Positions 1 through 7,886 of a DNA stretch of 64,000 bases are shown here, one piece after another. The notes beneath the pieces are model-generated. The model searched no databases. It was not told the DNA's origin and saw nothing but the letters and a program-made list of their open reading frames with translations. The stretch spans positions 62,001-126,000 of the forward strand of contig NZ_AORY01000002.1 in assembly GCF_000382485.1 (NCBI RefSeq). The letters run 5' to 3'. Source of the DNA: Sphingomonas sp. Mn802worker. GTDB taxonomy: Bacteria > Pseudomonadota > Alphaproteobacteria > Sphingomonadales > Sphingomonadaceae. How positions within the stretch are numbered: the first letter of the stretch is position 1; each line of letters opens with the position of its first letter. A program made the position numbers and the translations under genes.

Positions 1-578
1 ATGCGGTGCAGGATCAGCGCGGCGGAGGTCGACTTGCCGGTACCGGTCGAGCCGAGCAGCGCGAAATGCTTGCCCAGCATCGCGTCGACGTAAAGCGCGC
101 CGCGCACATCGTCGGTTGGATAGACGTGCCCGATCTCGATCACCGCGCGCTCATCGGCGGCATAGACCTGCGCGAGGTCATCGCCTGTGACCGGGAACAC
201 TTCGCTGCCCGGCATCGGGTAACGCGTCACGCCGCGGCGGAACTGGTAGAGGCGCCCCGTCAGCTGCTCCTCATCGCCCTCGCCGACGAAGTCGACCGCG
301 GCGACGACCTGTCCCGCGCTGCCCGGCGCGAGTTTGAGCGAGCGGATGCTGGCGAGCAGCCAGGTTGCGCCGACGCGCACCTTCAACTGCCCGCCTACCT
401 GACCCGCAGTGGCGAGCACCGCATCGGCATGGCCGCTGAGCGGTGTGAGCGCGGCGAGATCGAGCACCATCTCACTGCGCGCGCCGGCGACCTCGAGCAC
501 GTAGCCGATCGGCTCCGCGGCACCATGCGCAGCTGCCAGCGCCGACGCAAAAAAATGCGGTGCGGGTTGATCGTTCAT
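1..578 (-). CDS. HerA-type ATP-binding protein (DUF87), 3' end outside window
   Basis: The first 192 residues are visible, read leftward from ATG at 576-578. A beta-rich N-terminal region, like the HAS-barrel of HerA helicases, occupies about residues 1-165. It is followed by a perfect P-loop, LLGSTGTGKST, about 15 residues before the window edge. HerA-family proteins are hexameric DNA-translocating ATPases; members act in DNA end processing or defence, and the role of this one cannot be decided from the fragment. It lies 87 bp downstream of the TIGR02186 gene on the same strand. A six-codon frame (ATG at 593-595) ends in an ATGA overlap with this start, which could couple translation, but I see no strong ribosome binding site for either. 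Confidence 0.75.
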   Translation of the reverse strand, partial: MNDQPAPHFFASALAAAHGAAEPIGYVLEVAGARSEMVLDLAALTPLSGHADAVLATAGQVGGQLKVRVGATWLLASIRSLKLAPGSAGQVVAAVDFVGEGDEEQLTGRLYQFRRGVTRYPMPGSEVFPVTGDDLAQVYAADERAVIEIGHVYPTDDVRGALYVDAMLGKHFALLGSTGTGKSTSAALILHR

Positions 579-665
579 GCGGGCATGCCGTCCATGACGA
601 CGGGTGGTAAGCCGATAGTGTAAATTTTGCGTGATCGAATCCGAAACGGAGGCGATACTCGTGAC

Positions 666-1439
666 TTACGCCCGGCGTGCGATCCGCCCCGCGCCCCAGC
701 CGAGCAGCGCCGACAGCGCGACGGCGGTCAGGCCGTAGAGGATCGCATGCCTGTCGGCGGCGCGGGTCACGAAACGCTCGAACCCCGCCTTGCGCACGTC
801 GATGTCGCGAACCGCGGCGGCGAGGACGCGACCGTCGCGGATCAGGAAGGTTTCCGCGGTGAACCGCCCGGTAGGCACGCGCGCCGGGATCGTCAGCCGT
901 GCGCGGTAGAGCACGCCGCCCGTGATCTCGACCGCGCCAGGGGCCTCGACGAACAACCCGCTGCGGCGGCGCTGCTCGACCAGTCCGGCGGTGAAGCGGT
1001 CCTGCACCGCCGAGGGCGCGTTGGAGGCGGGGGAGAGTTGCAGGCTGTCGAGCCCCAACTCGAAGATCGCGCGGGTGCGCGGGTCAACCAGCCTGTCGAT
1101 CGGTCGCGACGAGGCGATGGCGTAGAACGACGGCGCCGAGCGGTAGCGCAGCGCCTCCGCATTGACCCAGATGCCGGCGACCTTCTCTTTCTCGCGAATA
1201 ACGATCGACTGCGTCGGTCCCTTCAGCACGATCACCACGTCGGTGCGGTGCCCGGGCTCGGGCAGGCGACCACCGGGATAGAGGATCGCGCCGAACAGCA
1301 GCAGTTCCGCGCCGGTGAAGCTGTACTTGATCTCGATATCGCGCTGCGACACGTCGGGAACGAGCGTGGGCTTGTCCTGCGCCATCAGCATCGGCGCGGC
1401 GATCAGCAGCGCCGGGATAAGACTGCGTGTGCCCCTCAC
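666..1439 (-). CDS. TIGR02186 family membrane-anchored protein
   Basis: A 257-residue protein with an N-terminal signal peptide (about 1-20), a periplasmic beta-rich body and one C-terminal transmembrane helix (about 230-250) ending in a short basic tail. The sequence style matches the alphaproteobacterial TIGR02186 family, whose biochemical role is unknown and which is commonly encoded beside TauE/SafE permeases. Here it follows such a permease with a 4-bp GTGA overlap, so the start is GTG at 1437-1439 and translation is probably coupled. The context suggests a periplasmic accessory of the permease; that is inference. Confidence 0.8.
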   Translation of the reverse strand: MRGTRSLIPALLIAAPMLMAQDKPTLVPDVSQRDIEIKYSFTGAELLLFGAILYPGGRLPEPGHRTDVVIVLKGPTQSIVIREKEKVAGIWVNAEALRYRSAPSFYAIASSRPIDRLVDPRTRAIFELGLDSLQLSPASNAPSAVQDRFTAGLVEQRRRSGLFVEAPGAVEITGGVLYRARLTIPARVPTGRFTAETFLIRDGRVLAAAVRDIDVRKAGFERFVTRAADRHAILYGLTAVALSALLGWGAGRIARRA

Positions 1440-2350
1440 GACAATTCAACGGTGTAGATCTCGTCGGGCCGCCACGCGAGGCCGAGCGCGACACGCAGGC
1501 ACACCAGCAGCACGACGACCGCGAGCGCCAGGCGAAGGTATTCGGGCCGGGCTCGGTTGGCGAAGCGCGCACCGACCTGCGCCCCCACGACCGATCCGAT
1601 CAGCAACAGGCCGGCGAGCACGATATCGACCGCCTTGGTCGTCGTCGCATGGACCATGGTCGCGATCATGGTGACGAACAGCGTCTGGAACAGCGACGTG
1701 CCGACGACCACCGCGGTTGCCATGCCGAGCAGGTAGATCATCGCGGGCACCAGGATGAACCCGCCGCCGACGCCGAGCAGCACCGTCAAGATGCCGATCC
1801 CGAAGCCGAGCAGCAGCGGGGCGAGCGGCGAGATGTAGAGCCCCGATGCATAGAAGCGCGTCCGCCACGGCAGGCCGGCGACCAGCGGATGGTGCCGCCG
1901 CCGGCGCGGGCGGGGCGCCGCCGCGCCGTGCAGCACGCGGATCGAGCGGATCGCCTCCGTCGCCATCAGCGCACCGATCCAGCCGAGCAGCACGACGTAG
2001 ATGATGCCGATCACCGTATCGATCTGCCCTGAAGCTTGCAGGAAGCGGAACAGGAACGCGCCCGCCATCGTGCCCCCGACTCCGCCCGCGACCAGGATCG
2101 TGCCCATCTTCACGTCGACGCCGCCGCGGCGGAAATGCGCAAACACGCCCGACACGCTGGCACCCGTCACCTGGCTCGCCGCCGAGGCAGCGGCGACGGT
2201 GGGCGGAATGCCGTAGACGATCAGCAGCGGGGTGGTGAGGAACCCGCCGCCGACCCCGAACATCCCCGACAGCAGTCCGACGCCTGCCCCCAGCGCGATC
2301 ATCACCAGCGCGTTCACCGACAGGTTCGCGATCGGCAGATAGACGTCCAT
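1436..2350 (-). CDS. TauE/SafE (TSUP) family sulfite/anion exporter
   Basis: A 304-residue polytopic inner-membrane protein with the internal duplication of the TSUP family: the glycine motif GVGGGF occurs once in each half (about residues 32-37 and 200-205), each followed by hydrophobic helices. A basic loop rich in Arg and Pro (around 150-165) separates the halves. Family members move sulfite, sulfoacetate or related organosulfur anions. The substrate here is not shown by the sequence. It overlaps the TIGR02186 gene by 4 bp and lies 59 bp after the NfrA-like gene, so all may be on one transcript. Confidence 0.85.
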   Translation of the reverse strand: MDVYLPIANLSVNALVMIALGAGVGLLSGMFGVGGGFLTTPLLIVYGIPPTVAAASAASQVTGASVSGVFAHFRRGGVDVKMGTILVAGGVGGTMAGAFLFRFLQASGQIDTVIGIIYVVLLGWIGALMATEAIRSIRVLHGAAAPRPRRRRHHPLVAGLPWRTRFYASGLYISPLAPLLLGFGIGILTVLLGVGGGFILVPAMIYLLGMATAVVVGTSLFQTLFVTMIATMVHATTTKAVDIVLAGLLLIGSVVGAQVGARFANRARPEYLRLALAVVVLLVCLRVALGLAWRPDEIYTVELS

Positions 2351-2409
2351 GCCGCAGGGTTAGTCGTTTCGCGCGCCCCGCGAAAGCCACGCAGCCGCGC
2401 CCGGTCGCG

Positions 2410-3479
2410 TCACCAATCGACGCCCAGCGACAGAACCGCACCCGACCCCGGCCGCGCGTTGCCGGCGATCCGCTCGCGCCATTGCACCCCGATGCGCAAC
2501 GCTTGGCGCTCGAGTGGCAGCACAAGCGTCGCCGAGGCCCCACATCCAGCCGCGACGCACCGCGTTGCGCCGCGCCCCATGCACCCGCGCCCAGCTCAAG
2601 CCGCGTGCCGCCGCGCACCATCACGGTACGACCAGCCACGACTGCCCCGTCGACATAAGCGTCCGCGCTATCGCGCGCGACGACGCCGGCTTGCGCATAA
2701 CCATCGACGCGGAAACCTGCGGCGAGCGGCAGCGCGCTGACGCCGCCGACCAGCCCGAGCGCTGGGCCACCGCGTGTCTGCGCGATCCCGACACGTTGTT
2801 CGGCGACGAGGCGGATCGGCAGCCGGGTCGGTTGCCACTCCAGCCCCAATGCCGCCTCCTGCTGCCGCGTGCCGAGTGCAGCCGCGACACGCCCGACCGC
2901 AAGGACTCGGCCGCGGGCATCCAGGCGGTAGGCAAGGCGCGCGCCGACCTGCGCACCACCTAGCTGCGGTGTCGCGATGCCGCCCGCGTTCCCACTTCCG
3001 CGCACCAGCGACCAGGCGCTGCCCGACCAGCGGGCGCGTGAGGGCAGCACTCGTGCGACCGGCTGCGCGACCTCGGACTGCGGCGCACGCGGTGGCAGGG
3101 CAGCGGCGGTGGCGATCACCGCATGCTCGATCGGCCTAACCGCTTCCGCTGCGGCGCTCGCTGTGACTGCGCGGCGTGGAGGAAGCATGACAACGAGTTC
3201 CGACGCCGATCCTCGCTCGGGCATCACCACGGCATGTCCGACGCGTGGGAATCCGGATATGGCCGCGACAGGCGAGCCGGCCTCGGTCATGCCCCGCGGC
3301 GCGACTACTGGCCCGACGCGCGCGGCGATCAGCTGCTCGCCGCCCTGGACATTCCACAACAACGCTACCCGTGCGCCGGTCCAGCCGCCGACGACGATCA
3401 TCAGGAATCGCAGCGGGCGCCCGTCGCCACCGAACCGGAGCGCGCCCACACCGCGCCGCGCCGTATTCGGTCCGATCAT
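2410..3479 (-). pseudogene. NfrA-like outer-membrane beta-barrel protein, frameshifted
   Basis: Starts with ATG in a 4-bp overlap with the upstream glycosyltransferase. A membrane-anchor-like segment (about residues 24-42) is followed by an alanine/proline-rich region, then alternating hydrophobic strands resembling the C-terminal barrel of phage N4 adsorption protein A. Near residue 313 the frame breaks. After the run GGGGCC (plus-strand 2536-2541) the natural continuation, SATLVLPLERQ through to LGVDW and a TGA at 2410-2412, is in another frame. The span is 1070 bp, one base short of a 356-codon gene. Read without correction, the frame runs on to 677 codons through the TSUP gene in a meaningless frame. 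Either a one-base sequencing loss or a true inactivation. The NfrA assignment is moderate. Confidence 0.6.
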
Positions 3480-4879
3480 CCCGCAGCCGGCAGCACGGCG
3501 GGAAAGCGGTGCGCCGTCTTGTCCCAGCGTGGCGCGCGGCCCGCCAACATTCCGGCATAGCGCATCACCGCGCGACGGGCGGCGAGCAGCGCGATGAAAT
3601 TGCCCAACAACGCGCGCGGCACCGATCGCAGCCCCTCACGCCAGCCGTGCTCGTGCGCGGTCGCGCGCGCGCGCACCAGCAACCGCCACGCCAGCAGCAC
3701 CGCATTGGTCGACAACAAGGCGGCGAGCAGGTCGGTCATCGGCGGCGGCGTATCGCCGACCAGCCAGTGCCCGAGCATCGACACGCCCCAGGCGACAAGC
3801 GCGAGATAGCCCGCCGCAAGCGTCACCACCGCCAATGGCGCGCGCCGGTCGCGCATCCGCATCCACAGCTCAGGCAAACGGGCCCGCCCGCCCCAGCCGG
3901 TACGGTCCCAGCCGGCAAGCGCAATGCCGGTCATCCAGCGCGCCTTCTGCACGACGGCCGCACGGATCGTGTCGGGGAAATAGGCGCGTACCGCGATCAG
4001 CGTACCCGCATGGTCACGCACGCGGACGAAGCAGCTGCGGTAGCCGAGCGCCGCGACGCGCAGCCCGAGTTCGTAATCCTCGGTCAGGCTTGCAGGCTCG
4101 AACGGCGCATCGCCGGTCTGCGCCGCCAGCTGTTCGAGCGCATCGCGCCGAATCGCGCAGCCGACCCCCGCGAGCGGCATCGCCGCTCCAAGCGCGGTGC
4201 GCACCGGCAGCGCGATCGCGTGCGCCGACGCGAATTCGTCGGCGTAATGGCCGGTGACCATCGGCGACCGCGGATCGATCAAGGGTACGACGGGCAATTG
4301 CACCAGCGCGTGCGACAGCAGGTGATGCGCGACCACGCGCAGTTCGGCCGGATGCAGCACATCCTCCGCATCGTGCAGGATCACCGCGCGCGTGATCGCT
4401 CCCGCCGCCGCGTCGTCGTGCTGCAAGGCGTGCCACAGCGTGTTGAGGCAATCGGCCTTGGTCGTCGGGCCGGCGCGGCGTCCGACCACCATGCGAACGC
4501 GTGCATCGTGGCGTGCAACCGCGCGAACCTCGTCAGACGTGCCGGGATCGTTCGGATAACAACCGACGTAGATACGGTAATCGGGATACTCGACCCGCGC
4601 GAGTGCGGCGCGCAGCATCGCGCCGATCACCGCCTGCTCGTCCCACGCCGCGACGAAGATCGCGAGTCGCCCGCCGGCTGGTTGCGGCAGCTGGTCGAGA
4701 CGCGCGGCCGGACGACGGTGGACGATATACATGAGATCGACCAGCAGGTCGTCGACGCCGCCAATCGCGAACATGACCGCGGCGAACAGCAATGCCTCGT
4801 GCAGCGATGCGTCGCACAGGTGCAACGCTGCGGCGGCAATGCCATTGACCATGCCGCCCCCCGACGCCGGTTCTCCCAT
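3476..4879 (-). CDS. NfrB-like membrane glycosyltransferase (GT2)
   Basis: A 467-residue protein with an N-terminal membrane helix (about 27-50), a cytoplasmic GT-A domain and C-terminal helices (about 350-375, 385-405 and around 435). Visible GT2 motifs are HDAED (169-173, the DxD equivalent), TEDYELG (266-272) and QKARW (311-315). This matches the glycosyltransferase half of NfrB, which with NfrA makes and exports a surface polysaccharide used as the phage N4 receptor in E. coli. It lacks the C-terminal extension of long NfrB proteins. An alternative start is the ATG at codon 10. It is first in a minus-strand run with the NfrA-like gene, and the AT-richer DNA at 4880-5000 probably holds its promoter. 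Confidence 0.8.
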   Translation of the reverse strand: MGEPASGGGMVNGIAAAALHLCDASLHEALLFAAVMFAIGGVDDLLVDLMYIVHRRPAARLDQLPQPAGGRLAIFVAAWDEQAVIGAMLRAALARVEYPDYRIYVGCYPNDPGTSDEVRAVARHDARVRMVVGRRAGPTTKADCLNTLWHALQHDDAAAGAITRAVILHDAEDVLHPAELRVVAHHLLSHALVQLPVVPLIDPRSPMVTGHYADEFASAHAIALPVRTALGAAMPLAGVGCAIRRDALEQLAAQTGDAPFEPASLTEDYELGLRVAALGYRSCFVRVRDHAGTLIAVRAYFPDTIRAAVVQKARWMTGIALAGWDRTGWGGRARLPELWMRMRDRRAPLAVVTLAAGYLALVAWGVSMLGHWLVGDTPPPMTDLLAALLSTNAVLLAWRLLVRARATAHEHGWREGLRSVPRALLGNFIALLAARRAVMRYAGMLAGRAPRWDKTAHRFPAVLPAAG

Positions 4880-5148
4880 TCCAAGTCTGCGAAATACGTA
4901 TCAGGCGTGCAAGCTGCGAAAACTTACGACTTTTTGTGTCAGATATTTAGCCATTCTGGCGCGAAAGGCGAAATCGGCATAGAACAAACGCAGCGCATCG
5001 GCGTTCGCGCTTCGGTCCCTTTATCCCCCTTTCGGGACCAGTGCCGACCCAAGCCGGTACCGGCCGCGCCGTGGCGTAACCAACGGCGCGGCCAATCACC
5101 GCCGCGAGGGAGACGACGCGCGCCGGAAGAGATGCGTCGTCACTCGCA

Positions 5149-5691
5149 TCACCAGTAGAAGTTGCGGATCACATCGACCACGACGCCGCGGCGCTGATCG
5201 ACCAGGATCACGTCATTGTAATGCCGCACCCAGCGCGTGTAGCCGCGCGCCGGGGGCAGGTGATAGCGCGACGGATCGTTGATGATGTAGCGCGTGCCGA
5301 AATAGCTTGGCGCGATCCGGCCGCCGGGACGGAACGTCTGGTAGCCGAACGGCGCGCGCCAGTCGCCACGCGCGTAGAGCGCGCGGTTCTGCTGCCGCCA
5401 CGATGACCAGTCGCCCCGGCCCCAGTTGCGGTCACGGTCGGCGCGCCAATCGTTGCCGTAGCGTCCGCGCAGGTCCTCGCGGTACTCGCGCCGCGCCTCG
5501 CGCAGGTCGCCGCGCTGCTCGCGGACGTCGTGGCGGTCGCCGTAGCGCTGAGCGTCGCGCACGTCGCGCTGCTCGCGGCGGATATCCTGGCGATCGCGGC
5601 GCAGTTCCTCGCGCGACTGAGCGCTGGCGGCGGCGGGGATCGCCGGCAGCGCAACCGCGGCGAGCAGGGCAGTGGTGATCAGACGACGCAT
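5149..5691 (-). CDS. RcnB family periplasmic protein
   Basis: A 180-residue secreted protein: signal peptide about 1-24 ending in an AxA site, a long stretch of Arg/Asp/Glu-rich helix (about 27-75), then a Trp/Tyr/Gly-rich C-terminal domain with a PPxxGYxRWVRHYNDVILVD-type ending, diagnostic of RcnB. RcnB in E. coli modulates nickel and cobalt homeostasis in the periplasm. Sphingomonads carry many paralogues of less certain role. A strong ribosome binding site (AGAGGAG) lies 6 bases before the ATG. It appears monocistronic. Confidence 0.8.
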   Translation of the reverse strand: MRRLITTALLAAVALPAIPAAASAQSREELRRDRQDIRREQRDVRDAQRYGDRHDVREQRGDLREARREYREDLRGRYGNDWRADRDRNWGRGDWSSWRQQNRALYARGDWRAPFGYQTFRPGGRIAPSYFGTRYIINDPSRYHLPPARGYTRWVRHYNDVILVDQRRGVVVDVIRNFYW

Positions 5692-5837
5692 GACGATGCT
5701 CCTCTTGGTGCCTGCCGCACGGATCGGCAGACGATGGTCAAGGAACTAGCCGCCGGTGACTGAACGACACGGGAATAGGATCGTCAGCGAAACGACAGCT
5801 TCGCGCCGCCGTTCACTCAACTCGCGAACCGCGCCCG

Positions 5838-6317
5838 TTACGGCTGGTCGCGACCGCCCGGACGACCACCGCCGGCGCCGCCGCCCGCACCCGGCGCACC
5901 GACCGCGCCGATATTGCCGAACAGTTCGGAGAAGAAGCTGCGGCTGCGGCCCAGCGTCGGCGTGACCTTTTTGGACGGGCTGATCGAGGCGACCTGATCG
6001 ACGCCCGACTTGCGGATCGCGGTCACATTACCCGCCGCGTCGAAGCTGATCCGCATCGTCAACTGCTCGATCGGCTTGGGCGGATTGAACGCGAAGTTGC
6101 GGCTGTCGCGCGCGACATAATACCAGTCGCCCTGGTTGAACTGGCTGGCGAAGGTCGGGTGACCCAGCGTCGCCAGCACCGACTGGCGGTTGTCGACGCC
6201 CGGCTGGACCGAGTTCACCAGATCGGCGTCAACGATATAACCCTGGTGCGAGCGAAGCGGCGTGCACCCCGAAGCGAGCAGTCCGGCGGTGACGGCGAGA
6301 GGAAGAAGGAAACGCAT
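5838..6317 (-). CDS. bamE: BamE outer membrane assembly lipoprotein
   Basis: A 159-residue lipoprotein. The chosen ATG at 6315-6317 has GGAGAG upstream and gives a clean lipoprotein signal with lipobox ASGC (Cys18). The SmpA/OmlA domain follows: PGVDNRQSVLATLGHPT, then the QGDWYYV strand and an FDAAGNVT strand. The C-terminus is a Gly/Pro-rich low-complexity tail (about 130-159) beyond the usual fold. BamE helps the BAM complex insert beta-barrel proteins into the outer membrane. It is divergent from the bc1 chaperone gene, as is usual in alphaproteobacteria. Confidence 0.9.
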   Translation of the reverse strand: MRFLLPLAVTAGLLASGCTPLRSHQGYIVDADLVNSVQPGVDNRQSVLATLGHPTFASQFNQGDWYYVARDSRNFAFNPPKPIEQLTMRISFDAAGNVTAIRKSGVDQVASISPSKKVTPTLGRSRSFFSELFGNIGAVGAPGAGGGAGGGRPGGRDQP

Positions 6318-6464
6318 GGACTCTCCGGCGGGCACGATTCGCGATCCGCACCCGGTCGCGGGCGCGCATCAACGCGGGCGGACGCGTGCCCGAACGTGGA
6401 CAGGTGCGGCCTTTGCCTCCAATATGCCCCGCGCAGGCGCGACACAAGCGTGCCAATAACACCC

Positions 6465-6478
6465 GTATCTATCGATAC
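6465..6478. repeat. short inverted repeat between bamE and the bc1 chaperone gene
   Basis: GTATC-TATC-GATAC, a perfect 5-bp inverted repeat with a 4-base centre, lies 9 bases before the chaperone ATG at 6488, where a ribosome binding site would be expected. No Shine-Dalgarno sequence is evident. It could be a small hairpin masking the start or a protein site; function unknown. Confidence 0.35.
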
Positions 6479-6487
6479 CCTTATCTG

Positions 6488-7015
6488 ATGAAGCGACGAG
6501 AAACCTTGGGCTGGCTGAAATCCTTGTTCGGCGGACGCGACCGCACCGCCGCGTTGCCGCTGTACGACGCGGTGATCGCGCGTGCGCGGCAGCCGCACTG
6601 GTATCTGGATGGCGCGGTGCCCGATACGCTTGATGGGCGGTTCGACATGGTCGCGGCGGTGCTGGCGATGGTGCAGCTGCGGCTGGAGCGCGACGACGAC
6701 GGCGCGGCACCGTCCGCGATGCTGACCGAGCGGTTCGTCGACGACATGGACGCGCAGGTTCGCCAGATCGGCTTCGGCGACATGGTGGTCGGCAAGCATG
6801 TCGGGCGGATGATGGGGATGCTCGGCGGGCGGCTCGGCGCCTACCGCGAGGGGATCGCGGACGGCACGCTCGACGCCGCGCTGGTACGCAACCTGTACCG
6901 CGGCGAGGCAGTCGATCCGCAAGCGGTCGCGCACGTGCGGCGCGAATTGCTGTCGCTCCACCACGCGCTCGGTCAGGCGACCATCCCTGACCTGATGGAA
7001 GGGCGCCTGCCGTGA
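6488..7015 (+). CDS. Ubiquinol-cytochrome c chaperone family protein (CBP3/UQCC1-like)
   Basis: A 175-residue all-helical protein matching the bacterial CBP3/UQCC1 family, which aids assembly of cytochrome b in the bc1 complex. The family core is visible in the segments HWYLDGAVPDTLDGRFD, the LTERFVDDMDAQVRQIGFGD stretch and VGKHVGRMMGMLGGRLGAYR. The longer reading frame from 6386 has no family similarity, so the ATG at 6488 is chosen although no clear ribosome binding site precedes it. It overlaps the DUF177 gene by 4 bp (GTGA). Confidence 0.85.
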   Translation: MKRRETLGWLKSLFGGRDRTAALPLYDAVIARARQPHWYLDGAVPDTLDGRFDMVAAVLAMVQLRLERDDDGAAPSAMLTERFVDDMDAQVRQIGFGDMVVGKHVGRMMGMLGGRLGAYREGIADGTLDAALVRNLYRGEAVDPQAVAHVRRELLSLHHALGQATIPDLMEGRLP

Positions 7016-7554
7016 GCGCGCCCGAATTCAGCCGCGTCGAGCGCCTGGACGCGATCGGGTCCGAGCCGCGTGAGGTGTCGATCAGCGCAAAGGAGCCCGA
7101 GCGCGCCGCGCTGGCGAGCCGGTTTGAGCTGATCGCGATCGAACGGCTGGAGGGACGCTTCACCGTGCGGAAGGAGGCGGCGGGCATCGGCGTACGCGGG
7201 CGCGTGACCGCGACCGTGACGCAGGCGTGCTCGGTCACCGGCGACCCGATCCCGGCGCAGGTAGATGAGCCCGTCGAGCTGCGCTTCGTCCACCCCGCCG
7301 GGGTGCGCGCCGCCGCCAGCGACGACGACGCGTACGAGCTCGCCGGCGAGGAGATCGACACGATTGAGATCGAGGGCGGCGGCATCGACTTGGGCGAGGT
7401 CGCCGCGGAGACGATGGTGCTGGCGCTCGACCCCTTCCCGCGTGCCCCGCGCGCCGCCGAGGTGCTGCGCGAGGCCGGGGTGATCAGCGAGGAAGAGGCG
7501 CGGCCGGCGAACCCGTTCGCGGCGTTGAAGGCGAAGCTGGGGGGCGGCGCCTAG
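7012..7554 (+). CDS. DUF177 (YceD) family protein
   Basis: A 180-residue protein starting at GTG inside the stop of the chaperone gene. The family signature is present: TQACSVTGDPIPAQV in the middle, the acidic ELAGEEIDTIEIEGGGIDLG strand, and LALDPFPRAP near the C-terminus. YceD proteins are linked to 23S rRNA and ribosome biogenesis. In many bacteria this gene precedes rpmF and plsX-fabH; here neither follows, and the next gene is convergent. Confidence 0.85.
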   Translation: MSAPEFSRVERLDAIGSEPREVSISAKEPERAALASRFELIAIERLEGRFTVRKEAAGIGVRGRVTATVTQACSVTGDPIPAQVDEPVELRFVHPAGVRAAASDDDAYELAGEEIDTIEIEGGGIDLGEVAAETMVLALDPFPRAPRAAEVLREAGVISEEEARPANPFAALKAKLGGGA

Positions 7555-7588
7555 GAGCCGTGGCTCGCCGGCGCCCTCGCCACCGCGA

Positions 7589-7822
7589 TCAACCCTCCGC
7601 CAGTTCTGCGCGCGCGCCGGTGATCATGCGCCGCGCGATCTGGCGCACCGCCTCGTCGTCCTTGGTCTCGTCGTGCGCCGGGTCGCCCAGGTGATCGAGG
7701 CTGCCGTCGAGATGGTCGAGCAGGCCTGGATGCTTCGCCTCGACATATTCGATCAGCTTAAACAGCAGATGCTCGCTCGCGATCTCGCGGCGGCGGGCCT
7801 GAACGGCGGTGTCGTCGGTCAT
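7589..7822 (-). CDS. Small conserved hypothetical protein
   Basis: A 77-residue, charged, probably helical protein with no signal peptide or membrane segment. It is likely a cytoplasmic housekeeping protein of unknown role of the kind seen across sphingomonads. The ATG at 7820-7822 is the only plausible start. It lies downstream of the Nramp-like gene on the same strand with 64 bp between. I do not recognise a named domain. Confidence 0.55.
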   Translation of the reverse strand: MTDDTAVQARRREIASEHLLFKLIEYVEAKHPGLLDHLDGSLDHLGDPAHDETKDDEAVRQIARRMITGARAELAEG

Positions 7823-7886
7823 GTCGTGCTCCCTTGGTGTGAGCGCGGTGAACGCGCCGGCGTGCGAAACGGTGCAGACGCTGCGA

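Noticed and set aside
1446..3479. 677-residue minus-strand open frame apparently fusing the barrel protein to a second domain
   Set aside because: After about residue 313 the sequence is out-of-frame reading of the barrel end and then of the TSUP gene. It loses all protein-like character and arises from the frameshift at 2536-2541.
3245..5158. 637-residue plus-strand open frame
   Set aside because: It is antisense to the NfrB-like glycosyltransferase, with Arg/Pro/His-rich composition typical of GC-rich shadow frames.
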